NCBI GenBank assembly: GCA_002310195.1
Contig: DBYS01000014.1
Location: 136,313-145,223, forward strand
Length of the DNA: 8,911 nucleotides
Direction of reading: 5' to 3'
DNA from: Bacteroidales bacterium UBA1180
GTDB taxonomy: Bacteria; Bacteroidota; Bacteroidia; Bacteroidales; Paludibacteraceae
Part shown: positions 1 to 7,205 of the stretch, piece after piece
Position numbering within the stretch: the first letter of the stretch is position 1
Layout of the letters: each line of letters begins with the position of its first letter
Translations under genes and position numbers: made by a program
Notes under the pieces: model-generated
What the model saw: only the letters and a program-made list of their open reading frames with translations
Databases searched by the model: none
What the model was told of the DNA's origin: nothing

Positions 1-1538
1 ACTGTTACGCCAACGCCTTCTACAGTGAGTGTAGCGTGCTCGAAGGCGGCAATTGTCAGATTAACCACAATCTGCTCCACGGTGATTGTCAGAGTAACGT
101 CAGCGGTCAGTGCGGGCAGGGTATAAACGCCCTCAACGGGTTCGAGAGTGGCATCGCCGAGTTTTACACTCTTGATGCTATAGCCCTCGTCAGCCACAAT
201 AGTTGCGGTGGTTGTATAGCCTTGCGGCAACGCATACTCTCCGGCTACCAGAGGATCAGTACCAACTGTCAGCGTAGCGTGCTCAAAGGCCGCAATGGTT
301 AATTTATAATACGGTAACTCATAGCATCCGAGGTCAACGGCAGGACCTGCCTTACGGGCTTTGCCGTCAAGATCGGTCTCGCCTTGTGCATCAGAATCCT
401 TACCTGCATTAACAAGTTTTGATGTATAGAGAAGTGAGAAGTCGCCTTCAGCAACATTAGCAAATCCCGGGTTTACGTCTTTATCAAGAATGATTGTAGC
501 CGTACCGACAGTTGCGTGAACAATAGCGTTGTTGCGGAAATATGTGGCAGCGCGGTCAGAAGCATAGGTAGCATGTATCTCCATCTGGTCAGCCTGAACT
601 TCGCCGTTTGCGGTATTACCCCAAACGATATTATTGGCAAATACAGCGTCGGAGTTTACATTCAGACGGACCCCCGCCCTATTAGCATTGTTGGTGGCTT
701 TCTGGTTGTTGCCTACGAAGGTGTTGTTGTATATATAATGCACACCATTTTCGATGGACAGACCACCGATAGTCTTTGTGGCCACATTGTTTATAATAAG
801 GCAGTTTGCCAATGTGCAAGGCTTTGTACCGGTAAGACGTACACCCCCCATATCTCCACCGGAAGTGTTTTCCCGTACGATGGAATTGTACATCGCTCCA
901 CCATAATGCAGTTGCACGCCACCGGCTGCGTTGTTGGTAGTGGAGTTTTTCTCAATAAGAGAATTCTTAATGATTCCTGCAACACGTGCACCACCACCGT
1001 GAGTCGCCTTGTTGTTGCGAATCCAGCAATCAACAACCAAAGGTTCAGTGCTGGTACCTACGGCGTTGTTGAACACACCACCACCGATACAGTTGCCGGA
1101 ACCATACGTAAAGGTGTTGTTTTGGATGAGGCAATGGTTAACCTGCCCATAAGCCATCAGAGCGACGCCTGCACCGCCGTTGTCAGAGAGAGCGGCAGCT
1201 AACTGACCGTTCTGAATAGTCAGGTTGCTCCATACAGTTAATTTAGTAAAGTCAGCCGGTTGGTTGACTACACGTCCATCAGCTTTGGCATCAAGTACGG
1301 TTGCGTAATCCGTCTGTGCGGTAAAGTCGGCATTCCAGCCGCCGCTGACGTTCACGCCTTCCTTCATTGTAAAGTTGCCTTCATAGGTGCCGGCTTGCAC
1401 ATAAACGGTTGTGCCTGCCTCGGCAGCATTAATGGCCGCTTGCAGTTCGGTACCTGTCTTGTCTGCAGTCACCTGCACTTGGGCGAACAGCCCTGCACTT
1501 GCCAACAGGCTTAGTGCAAAAAGGAAAATCTTTTTCAT
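1..1538 (-). CDS. Secreted beta-helix (choice-of-anchor Q) surface protein, C-terminus beyond window
   Basis: This frame is open from the ATG at 1538 to the left edge, giving 512 codons without a stop, so the gene is partial at its 3' end. Residues 1-19 form a classic signal peptide (MKKIFLFALSLLASAGLFA, cut before Q20). Residues of about 25-408 are a beta-helix domain with short repeated N/G/C-rich rungs such as GGGV, NNT and NCLI. The domain opens with GTELQAAINAA and GVNVSGGWN and closes with VDLGCYE, the typical ending of choice-of-anchor Q domains. From about residue 411 a different repeat begins: LTIAAFEHATLTV recurs at about residue 494, roughly 81 residues later, resembling Ig-like or InlB-type repeats of surface proteins. 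It is the last visible gene of the operon, 42 nt behind the small ORF. Likely an exported or surface-displayed adhesin-like protein; ligand unknown. The domain is a clear paralogue of both units of the 989-residue upstream protein. Confidence 0.9.
   Translation of the reverse strand, partial: MKKIFLFALSLLASAGLFAQVQVTADKTGTELQAAINAAEAGTTVYVQAGTYEGNFTMKEGVNVSGGWNADFTAQTDYATVLDAKADGRVVNQPADFTKLTVWSNLTIQNGQLAAALSDNGGAGVALMAYGQVNHCLIQNNTFTYGSGNCIGGGVFNNAVGTSTEPLVVDCWIRNNKATHGGGARVAGIIKNSLIEKNSTTNNAAGGVQLHYGGAMYNSIVRENTSGGDMGGVRLTGTKPCTLANCLIINNVATKTIGGLSIENGVHYIYNNTFVGNNQKATNNANRAGVRLNVNSDAVFANNIVWGNTANGEVQADQMEIHATYASDRAATYFRNNAIVHATVGTATIILDKDVNPGFANVAEGDFSLLYTSKLVNAGKDSDAQGETDLDGKARKAGPAVDLGCYELPYYKLTIAAFEHATLTVGTDPLVAGEYALPQGYTTTATIVADEGYSIKSVKLGDATLEPVEGVYTLPALTADVTLTITVEQIVVNLTIAAFEHATLTVEGVGVT
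315..1463 (-). repeat. Beta-helix unit 3, paralogous to the two units of the upstream gene
   Basis: This segment encodes the third copy of a module of about 380 residues also found at 2343-3503 and 3525-4643. Landmarks are shared in the same order: QAAI..A, GTY.GNFTMK.GVNVSGGWN, FTAQTD, GRVVNQ, WSNLTIQNG, GGV, NCLI, VVWGN or IVWGN, and a terminal GCYE. By eye, unit 3 is closer to unit 2 than to unit 1: both have NNTFTY, CIGGGV, ATHGGG and NSTTNNA, which unit 1 lacks. Boundaries are approximate. Confidence 0.85.
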
Positions 1539-1580
1539 AAGTAAAAATTTTAAGGATTATATAATCATGTTATAGACTTG

Positions 1581-1718
1581 TTAATCACCACCTCCCGGAT
1601 AGGAAGGATTAGCAGGAGTCTGGGACAGACCAACATCGCCGCTTCCTCCCAATAAGTGGATGGTATGTGTCAGTATCTCTTGCTCCGTACGTGGAGCGAT
1701 ATAATTGTTCTTCATCAT
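1581..1718 (-). CDS. Small 45-residue hypothetical protein with GG motif, between two surface-protein genes
   Basis: This ORF has tandem ATG codons at 1718 and 1715 and a TAA at 1581-1583. The protein begins MMKNNYIAPRTEQEIL, continues through HLLGGSGDVG and ends PSYPGGGD. It lies 45 nt after the stop of the 989-residue protein and 42 nt before the next start, so it is spaced like an operon member. It has no hydrophobic signal or membrane segment. Bacteroidales genomes carry many short proteins of the general form MK..Y..P..E followed by an L..GS or GG motif and a Gly/Pro/Asp-rich tail, usually annotated hypothetical; this looks like one of them (from memory of such sequences, not searched). 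The LLGG motif recalls the double-glycine leader cleavage site of exported peptides, but no C39 peptidase-transporter is visible. Function unknown. The second ATG would give 44 residues. Confidence 0.6.
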   Translation of the reverse strand: MMKNNYIAPRTEQEILTHTIHLLGGSGDVGLSQTPANPSYPGGGD

Positions 1719-1763
1719 AATTGTGGTATTTGAAGGGTTATCAAATTTGTAGTTTCTGATGTA

Positions 1764-4733
1764 TTACAATCCTAATACGTTATAGGTCTTACCGTCACGG
1801 ATAATCAGCAGTTGGCCATCACGGATGAATTTACCATTTACGGATTTATCAATTACCATTTGGTCGGTGCCTGTAGCAGTGTTTTCAGTCTGCTGAATAG
1901 TAATCACGCGGCGAATCGGTGAAGGAGCAGCCTCCTCATAGTCCGGCACTTCGGAGAACATCAGGTATGCGCGGTTGGCAGCCAGAGTTATCTCACCTGC
2001 CGTTGCCGGGCAGAGCAGATTGTTCTGCAGCACATAGTAATCTACGCCGCTGATTGCCTCTTCAGCAAGAGTGCCATGCAAGCCGTTCTCGCTGCCAGCG
2101 ATTGCGGCATCGCCTGTAGCAAGATAGGCAAATACAACCTTGTCTGCTTCCGATGAGAAGAAATAGGGTTTGCCTGCAGTCATTGCGTTGACCTGCTCAA
2201 GTAGCAAGCCTGCCTTTGCATCACTGGCAAACGATATGACCTTATATACTTTTGCGCCGACAATGGCATCAGCCGGCACATCATACGGCAGGCAGATTGT
2301 TCCGAACCGCCCTTCGGTAACCTCGCGGCTATACGCAGCCTGCTCATAGCAGCCACGGTCAATCGTTCCTTGTTTGCGCGTGTTACCTGCGAGGTCTGTA
2401 GTGCCATGGAAGTAACCACCGTGACCTGAGTCAATCAAGCCGGAGCCGGCAGTAGGCGTGTAATCACCATTGGCAGCATCTTTGAACGGATCTTCGGTTA
2501 GGAAGATAGTGCTCGGGACAACAAAATCATTGCCATCGGAGAGTTTACCACTCCAAACCAATGCGTTGTTAACAAAGTTGTTGGCTTGCGCAGCATAGGA
2601 TTCCAAAACAAGTATCTGGCTGGCTTGCACCGCACCGTTTGCCTTGTTGCCCCATACAACATTGTTGCAGAATTGCAACGGACCGCCCACATTCAGACGA
2701 ACACCACACCAATCCGGGTTGGTGGAAGAAGCTTGTGAGTTGCCTACGATTGTGTTGCTATACACGGTATGAGTGTTAGTCTCCAAAGACACACCGCCAA
2801 TTCTGTCCGTCGCATGATTCCCTACAATCAGACAGTTGGCCATCGTTCCTGCCGTTCCGCTCATACGGACACCACCTGTTGAGGAATTGGAAACGGTTCC
2901 TGCAGTGTTGTTGCGCACAATACAATTGTACATACAACCGCCGTTAAACAAGTGAACACCTCCGCCTGCGTTATTGGTTGTGGAGTTGTTTTCAATAACG
3001 GAGTTTTGGATTGTTCCTACTATACGTACACCACCTCCGTGCGTAGCCAGATTGCGGCGAATAATACAATCGTCTATCAATACATCCGAATGCTCGTTCA
3101 CCTCATTGTTGCCTACACCACCGCCTATACAAGTACCACTATACGTGAAAGTGTTGTCCTGAATGATACAATGTTTGACTTGACCGTTCTTGCGCAGGAA
3201 TACACCGGCACCATATGTGTCAAGACTTTCTGTGAGTTTACCATTCTGGATGGTAAGGTTGCTCCAGATTGTTAACGATGCAAAATTACTCGGCTGATTA
3301 ACTACACGTCCGCTGGCATTAGCATCAAGGATAGTGGAGAAATCGGTTTGAGCAGTGAAATCTTCGTTCCAACCGCCACTAACGTTCACACCGTCCTTCA
3401 TGGTGAAGTTGCCATAGTACGTACCAGCTTGTACATAAACGGTTGTGCCTGCCGGAGTAGCATCAATAGCCTCCTGCAAGTCTTCGTCAGAGTGAACATA
3501 GTTATCCACTAATATGGGATACTGGTACTCATAACAGCCCATGTCTATATTATCACCGGAAATTCGTGCATTACCTGCCAAATCTTTTATGCCTTGTGCA
3601 TAGGTGTTGTTCCCGGCATCCACAAGATCAGATGTCTCCAGCAGTGTGTAATTGCCATTGGCAGCATCCGTGAAGCCTGGGTCTGTAGCCGTTAATACGG
3701 TGGTATTTGTGCCAACAGAAGCGTGTACTACAGCATTATTAAGGAAATATGAAGCTGCACGATTTGATACATAATTATCGTTCAAACGTATCTGGTCGCT
3801 TTGAACTGTACCGTTTACTTTATTACCCCATACAACATTATTGGCAAACACGACATTGGCATTGTTCAAGCAACGTAAACCACAACTTGGCAGTTCGACT
3901 GCAGTTGAAGTTGTCTCATTGTTATTAACAATTGTGTTATTATATATATAATGGATTGCGCCTTCTACAGAAACGCCTCCACATATAACAGCAGTATTGC
4001 CATATATTAGACAATTGGCCATTGTGCAAGCAATAGTATTAAGTATTCGAACGCCACCATGATTGTTTCCGGTTACAGTATTGTTGCGAATAATGCAATT
4101 ATACATTGCTGCACCGCCCAACATTACTACTCCGCCTCCTGCCGCAGTACTATTATTTGAATAAATTTTAGAGTTACGCATTTCGCCTTTCATTCTGACT
4201 CCACCACCTGCGACTCCTGTATTAGAAGAGATAATGCAATCTTCTATCAAAACACTTCCTGTAGCATCGTTTCCGACACCACCACCATAACCTGTTGAAG
4301 TGTTATTTGTAATTGTGCAGTGCTTTAACTGGCCATTGACACATAGCCATGCACCACCGCCATTACCAGTCACATTTCCGTTTTGAATAGTAAGATTACT
4401 CCAGATGGTAAGTGTGCTGAATGCAGCTGCCTGATTGACCACTCGTCCGCTTGCATTGGCATCCAGGATAGTGGCATAATCGGTTTGTGCGGTAAACCCG
4501 GCATTCCAACCACCAGAGACGTTTACGCCTTCCTTCATGGTGAAGTTGCCGACGTATGTACCGGCTTGCACTTTGAGTTCGGTACCGGCAGACGCGGCAT
4601 CAATAGCCGCTTGAAGAGCAGTACCATTCTCGGCGGCAGTCTTGCTGCCGTCATAGGAATGTGTCTGTGTAGCCGCATGGATGTTTGTACAACAGAGCAG
4701 CCCTAACAAAAGAAGAGATGTAAAATGTTTCAT
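1764..4733 (-). CDS. Large secreted protein with two choice-of-anchor Q beta-helix units
   Basis: A 989-residue exported protein. Residues 1-20 are a signal peptide (Lys/His n-region, SLLLLGLLCC core, NIHA before the cut). No good lipobox is present, since L rather than G/A/S precedes the cysteines. Residues 31-403 and 411-797 are two homologous beta-helix units. Each opens with QAGTY.GNFTMK.GVNVSGGWN, runs through Asn/Gly-rich rungs (GGGVRM, YNCIIRNNT, NCLIYGN) and ends with DLAGN.R followed by GCYE. Residues of about 801-940 form a separate beta-rich domain. The last residues, KFIRDGQLLIIRDGKTYN, match a C-terminal pattern common at the ends of Bacteroidales exported proteins, possibly a sorting or capping signal. 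The ATG is 47 nt from the anti-sigma gene, so it is probably co-transcribed and under the sigma factor's control. The role is probably surface adhesion or polymer binding. Beta-helices also occur in polysaccharide lyases, and no catalytic motif was recognised. Confidence 0.93.
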   Translation of the reverse strand: MKHFTSLLLLGLLCCTNIHAATQTHSYDGSKTAAENGTALQAAIDAASAGTELKVQAGTYVGNFTMKEGVNVSGGWNAGFTAQTDYATILDANASGRVVNQAAAFSTLTIWSNLTIQNGNVTGNGGGAWLCVNGQLKHCTITNNTSTGYGGGVGNDATGSVLIEDCIISSNTGVAGGGVRMKGEMRNSKIYSNNSTAAGGGVVMLGGAAMYNCIIRNNTVTGNNHGGVRILNTIACTMANCLIYGNTAVICGGVSVEGAIHYIYNNTIVNNNETTSTAVELPSCGLRCLNNANVVFANNVVWGNKVNGTVQSDQIRLNDNYVSNRAASYFLNNAVVHASVGTNTTVLTATDPGFTDAANGNYTLLETSDLVDAGNNTYAQGIKDLAGNARISGDNIDMGCYEYQYPILVDNYVHSDEDLQEAIDATPAGTTVYVQAGTYYGNFTMKDGVNVSGGWNEDFTAQTDFSTILDANASGRVVNQPSNFASLTIWSNLTIQNGKLTESLDTYGAGVFLRKNGQVKHCIIQDNTFTYSGTCIGGGVGNNEVNEHSDVLIDDCIIRRNLATHGGGVRIVGTIQNSVIENNSTTNNAGGGVHLFNGGCMYNCIVRNNTAGTVSNSSTGGVRMSGTAGTMANCLIVGNHATDRIGGVSLETNTHTVYSNTIVGNSQASSTNPDWCGVRLNVGGPLQFCNNVVWGNKANGAVQASQILVLESYAAQANNFVNNALVWSGKLSDGNDFVVPSTIFLTEDPFKDAANGDYTPTAGSGLIDSGHGGYFHGTTDLAGNTRKQGTIDRGCYEQAAYSREVTEGRFGTICLPYDVPADAIVGAKVYKVISFASDAKAGLLLEQVNAMTAGKPYFFSSEADKVVFAYLATGDAAIAGSENGLHGTLAEEAISGVDYYVLQNNLLCPATAGEITLAANRAYLMFSEVPDYEEAAPSPIRRVITIQQTENTATGTDQMVIDKSVNGKFIRDGQLLIIRDGKTYNVLGL
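2343..3503 (-). repeat. Beta-helix unit 2 of the 989-residue protein
   Basis: Encodes residues of about 411-797. It repeats the order of landmarks of unit 1 (3525-4643), for example VNVSGGWN at 451-457, WSNLTIQNG at 490-498, VVWGNK at 692-697 and GCYE at 794-797. Conservation at the DNA level is highest in the first 250 nt of each unit, so homologous recombination between units is possible. Confidence 0.85.
3525..4643 (-). repeat. Beta-helix unit 1 of the 989-residue protein
   Basis: Encodes residues of about 31-403, with NVSGGWN at 71-77, WSNLTIQNG at 111-119, VVWGNK at 300-305 and GCYEY at 399-403. It is homologous to unit 2 and to the unit in the next gene. The middle rungs are more A/T-rich and more diverged than in units 2 and 3. 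Confidence 0.85.
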
Positions 4734-4780
4734 GGTATATATAAATTTATTAAATTAAGTACTTATACCATCGTTCCTTA

Positions 4781-5749
4781 TTATTTTCGTGCGTACACGT
4801 ATACGACTGTGTCGTCGGCAATATGGTAGTTCATGTTTGCAGCGAGGCACATCACATCAAGAATATTACGCAGTGAGGCGCGTCCGAGGTATCCTGTGAA
4901 CCGCTCATGCTTGAGTTCTTCACTGGTGATGACCAACTTGATGTTATAGTTGCGCGACAACTCTGCGGCGATTTCCTCGAGCGTCTGATTGTTGTACTTG
5001 ACTTCGCCGCTGAGCCATGCGGTATAGTCGGAAGCATTGACCATATGCTTTGACAACGCCAGTGTCTGCCTATCCATCAGCACGCGACTGCCGGGCTCCA
5101 TGGTGAGGTCGGCATCTTTTGCTTTGACCCGAACCTTACCCTCACTCAGGACAACAGATACATTCTTCTCATCCGCATAATTGCGCACATTGAACGCTGT
5201 GCCTAAGCAGGTAATATCAACTTCCGCCGCCTGCACGATAAACGGATGCTCCTCGTCGCGCGCTACTTCAAAGAACGCTTCGCCGTCAACCAGCGCATGA
5301 CGCTTGTCGCCCTGCGTATTGTAGCGAACCGTAGTCAGCGCATTCAACGTGAGTACCGTACCGTCAGGAAGAGTGACATGGCTATGCTCCCCCATTCCAG
5401 TGCTGATAACTATATCACCGGCAGGTTGTAAGCCAGTTGATGCATTACAGCTATCAGACAAACTCCATACCAGAGCCGCAGACAACGCGATGATAACCGT
5501 CACAGCAGCAGCCAACCACCGTTGGCTTGACGTGAGACGAAACGGCGGATGGCTCTCAGATGGCTGCTCGCCATACACATTTCTAAGAATACGCTCGCGG
5601 ATAGGCTCAGGCATACCTCCTTCGGCATACTCAATGTCAGCACGCAGCCAACCGCCCAACTGCTCATCGTCACGCAGGTGGCAAAGCAGAGTCTCACGCT
5701 CTTCCGCTGTAGCCTTGCCGGAGAGGTATTTCTCGTATAATGCTTTCAT
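4781..5749 (-). CDS. FecR-family anti-sigma factor
   Basis: A 322-residue inner-membrane regulator that binds the partner ECF sigma factor and releases or activates it on a periplasmic signal. Residues 1-75 are the cytoplasmic sigma-binding part, with helical pattern YEKYLSGKATAEE. Residues 78-96 are a single membrane span (WLAAAVTVIIALSAALVWS). Residues of about 115-207 form the periplasmic FecR domain, with the typical VTLPDGT.V.LN, GEAFFEV, HPFIV and LGTAFNV motifs. Residues of about 252-320 match the DUF4974-type C-terminal domain common in Bacteroidota (NQTLEEIAAELSRNYNI, FTG, LDV). Length is normal for the family. It begins 57 nt after the sigma stop and ends 47 nt before the beta-helix gene. 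The usual partner, a TonB-dependent receptor with a signalling N-terminus, is not in the window, so the activating signal is unknown. Confidence 0.95.
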   Translation of the reverse strand: MKALYEKYLSGKATAEERETLLCHLRDDEQLGGWLRADIEYAEGGMPEPIRERILRNVYGEQPSESHPPFRLTSSQRWLAAAVTVIIALSAALVWSLSDSCNASTGLQPAGDIVISTGMGEHSHVTLPDGTVLTLNALTTVRYNTQGDKRHALVDGEAFFEVARDEEHPFIVQAAEVDITCLGTAFNVRNYADEKNVSVVLSEGKVRVKAKDADLTMEPGSRVLMDRQTLALSKHMVNASDYTAWLSGEVKYNNQTLEEIAAELSRNYNIKLVITSEELKHERFTGYLGRASLRNILDVMCLAANMNYHIADDTVVYVYARK

Positions 5750-5806
5750 AGGTCTGTTATTTATATAGGCTCAGCGCATACACACCAAGCAGTTAATGAA
5801 TCCGAC

Positions 5807-6334
5807 TTAATCGTTAATTTTGTTGCGGAGTTCGCGCAAAGCCAAAGTGATATGAACCTCAACGGTCTTCTCACTGATGCCCAACTCAGCGGCGATCTCC
5901 TTGTTCGACTTGTGCTCATAACGGCTCATAACAAACACCCTCTGACGCATAGGCGGCATATTTGCCACAATCTGCTTGAGATATGTCTCCAACGAATGTG
6001 CGTCCTGAGTGCTCTCCGGCTCCGTACTAAGCTCCGAACCGTGTTGCAACACGTACTCCTCGTACACATACTTGACCATCTCATGTTCGCAATAATTCAA
6101 GAACACATGCTTAGCAGTGGAGAACAGATAGCCGAGCGCAGCCTGCTTGTCCTGTAAACTATCCCAATGCTCCCACAAGCGCATGAATGTAGTCTGCACG
6201 ACCTCCTCAGACAGCCACGTGTCGCCGCCGGACAGACGCATAGCAAAACCATATATACGGCGACTGTATGTGTCGTATATCTGCTCAAACTCCCGCTTGC
6301 GAAAAGCAAGTATATGATTGCTGAAAAATCCCAT
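5807..6334 (-). CDS. ECF RNA polymerase sigma factor (RpoE/FecI-like, Bacteroidota type)
   Basis: A 175-residue sigma-70 family ECF factor that directs RNA polymerase to target promoters when not held by its anti-sigma factor. Residues 15-80 are region 2 (FEQIYDTYSRRIYGFAMRL, then EEVVQTTFMRLWEHW, then the AALGYLFSTAKH segment). Residues of about 112-170 are region 4, with a helix-turn-helix at 143-165 (SNKEIAAELGISEKTVEVH). Regions 1 and 3 are absent, as expected for ECF factors. The ATG at 6334 is the natural start, since the first upstream in-frame stop is TAA at 6368-6370 with no other start between. It is the first gene of the operon. The FecR-type gene directly behind it is almost certainly its anti-sigma factor. 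The promoter at 6643-6674 points towards it. Confidence 0.96.
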   Translation of the reverse strand: MGFFSNHILAFRKREFEQIYDTYSRRIYGFAMRLSGGDTWLSEEVVQTTFMRLWEHWDSLQDKQAALGYLFSTAKHVFLNYCEHEMVKYVYEEYVLQHGSELSTEPESTQDAHSLETYLKQIVANMPPMRQRVFVMSRYEHKSNKEIAAELGISEKTVEVHITLALRELRNKIND

Positions 6335-6472
6335 ACAATAACGGAGAAAGTGTTTTTCTATGCTCCTTTATATATAAGACAGGTGGAAAAGGATTATCCC
6401 CTAATCAAAGAGTAATTTTTTTTACATTTTTCAAGCAAAAATGCTTCTCTCGTGCACACAAAAAACGTGGGC

Positions 6473-6628
6473 TTTTAGCAATATCGGCCTGTTCCGGGTC
6501 TCGACTCCCTATGACTCCAACACGCACAAAAGTCCACGCATAGCGCGAACGTGTTGCAACATGATAGTATGCCAATTATTCAAATGGTCGAGATAAGAAC
6601 AGGTCCCCTCATGTAGTAAACACTAAAA
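6473..6628 (-). ncRNA. Putative rod-like structured RNA (6S-like shape) or sigma-operon leader
   Basis: Downstream of a perfect minus-strand promoter, the RNA can fold into one long interrupted hairpin. The outer helix is UUUUAG (6628-6623) with CUAAAA (6478-6473). Past a large internal bubble, CCUGUUC (6603-6597) pairs with GAACAGG (6494-6488), UCUCGAC (6593-6587) with GUCGAGA (6505-6499), and CAACACG (6556-6550) with CGUGUUG (6524-6518). A closing stem, a large bubble and a long distal arm match the overall shape of 6S RNA, which mimics an open promoter and binds RNA polymerase. That is shape only; I did not recognise the sequence. No clear terminator follows, so it may instead be part of the roughly 300-nt 5' leader of the sigma mRNA. 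Confidence 0.4.
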
Positions 6629-6642
6629 TATGTATGTGAGCG

Positions 6643-6674
6643 CAAAGTTACAAAAAAAAACTCAAAAATGCAAA
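6643..6674 (-). promoter_or_regulatory. Bacteroidota-type promoter reading towards the sigma operon
   Basis: On the minus strand, TTTG (6674-6671) is followed by exactly 20 nt and then TAACTTTG (6650-6643), a perfect match to the primary Bacteroidota promoter (-33 TTTG, -7 TAnnTTTG). The expected transcription start is at about 6636-6638, just before the rod-like RNA and about 300 nt before the sigma start codon. Confidence 0.7.
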
Positions 6675-6741
6675 TGAGGTGAGTGGTTTTGTGGATAATT
6701 CAAGTGGAAAAATGAAAAATTTAATAGAATGGGCTAATAAC

Positions 6742-6761
6742 GGTCACAAAAAAATGTGACC
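6742..6761. repeat. Perfect inverted repeat GGTCACA-N6-TGTGACC
   Basis: Seven-base arms (6742-6748 and 6755-6761) flank six A residues. No T-run follows the hairpin on either strand, so it is not a standard terminator. It could be an operator. The right arm is also complementary to GGTCACA at 7048-7054, so it may instead close a larger RNA fold. Confidence 0.5.
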
Positions 6762-7087
6762 AAAATGCAAAAGATTACTCGGGGGAACAGCACCGAGAGC
6801 CAAAATAGCACTGCATACACTGCGCTCAAATATGAGCGCAAAAGGGACAATGTAGGCGGCTCTGGAGAGCCGATGTGCGAATACAATCCACACGTAATGG
6901 ACGAAGCCGACAATGGAGACCTGCATGACATGCCTCGCGTTCGGCAACGTGGTCGCACCGGATGCCGCTTGGCGGCATATAAGCGACACGTGCCTTCGCT
7001 TTCCCCGCCACAAACAGCCAACGGCTTGGTTTGCGTCAGGGACCCCAGGTCACAAAACACTTAAATCTCGGCATCAGAGATACCGAG
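6755..7087 (+). other. Hairpin-rich, gene-free stretch; possible unidentified structured RNA
   Basis: No convincing protein is encoded here. Several frames on both strands happen to be open, but their products have no recognisable composition or domain. The stretch is rich in perfect short hairpins: CTCGG/CCGAG (6778-6782 with 6793-6797), TGCGCTCA/TGAGCGCA (6821-6828 with 6833-6840), CGGCTC/GAGCCG (6857-6862 with 6867-6872), ATGCCGC/GCGGCAT (6962-6968 with 6972-6978) and CTCGG/CCGAG (7067-7071 with 7083-7087). TGTGACC (6755-6761) can close the whole block with GGTCACA (7048-7054). A plus-strand terminator lies about 90 nt beyond, which favours plus-strand transcription. Signatures of tmRNA, RNase P RNA and SRP RNA were sought and not found. 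No good plus-strand promoter was seen. Confidence 0.35.
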
Positions 7088-7176
7088 CACATAACACCCT
7101 ACTCTACAATCAAATAGACAAACAATAGTCATTGCCACCGGAGGTAGAAGACTGAGATCATTGAAATGCCCATTCA

Positions 7177-7205
7177 GGGTGGGACGCAAGTCTCGCCCTT
7201 TTTTT
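7177..7205 (+). terminator. Strong Rho-independent terminator, plus strand
   Basis: A 9-bp stem (7177-7185 with 7190-7198, two G-U pairs in the RNA) carries a GCAA tetraloop and is followed directly by seven T residues (7199-7205). The T-run lies only on the plus-strand side, so it ends a plus-strand transcript. No plus-strand gene is recognised upstream, so the transcript it ends is unidentified. Confidence 0.75.

Noticed and set aside
516..1202. 228-residue plus-strand frame antisense to the partial beta-helix gene
   Set aside because: It is the shadow of a repetitive Asn/Gly-rich gene; the minus frame has a signal peptide, operon spacing and clear paralogues.
4670..4733. Lipoprotein signal on the 989-residue protein
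   Set aside because: Cysteines follow the hydrophobic core, but the residue before them is Leu, so the lipobox is poor; a standard signal peptide cut after NIHA is more likely.
6410..6460. A second promoter close to the sigma gene (TACTCTTTG on the minus strand)
   Set aside because: The -7 box has three instead of two bases between TA and TTTG and no well-placed TTTG upstream.
6756..7064. 102-residue plus-strand protein
   Set aside because: Several frames on both strands are open over the same stretch, the sequence lacks any recognisable domain or signal, and the DNA is dominated by perfect hairpins.
6755..7205. tmRNA, RNase P RNA or SRP RNA
   Set aside because: None of the conserved core motifs of these RNAs was found on either strand; no tRNA-like end is present.
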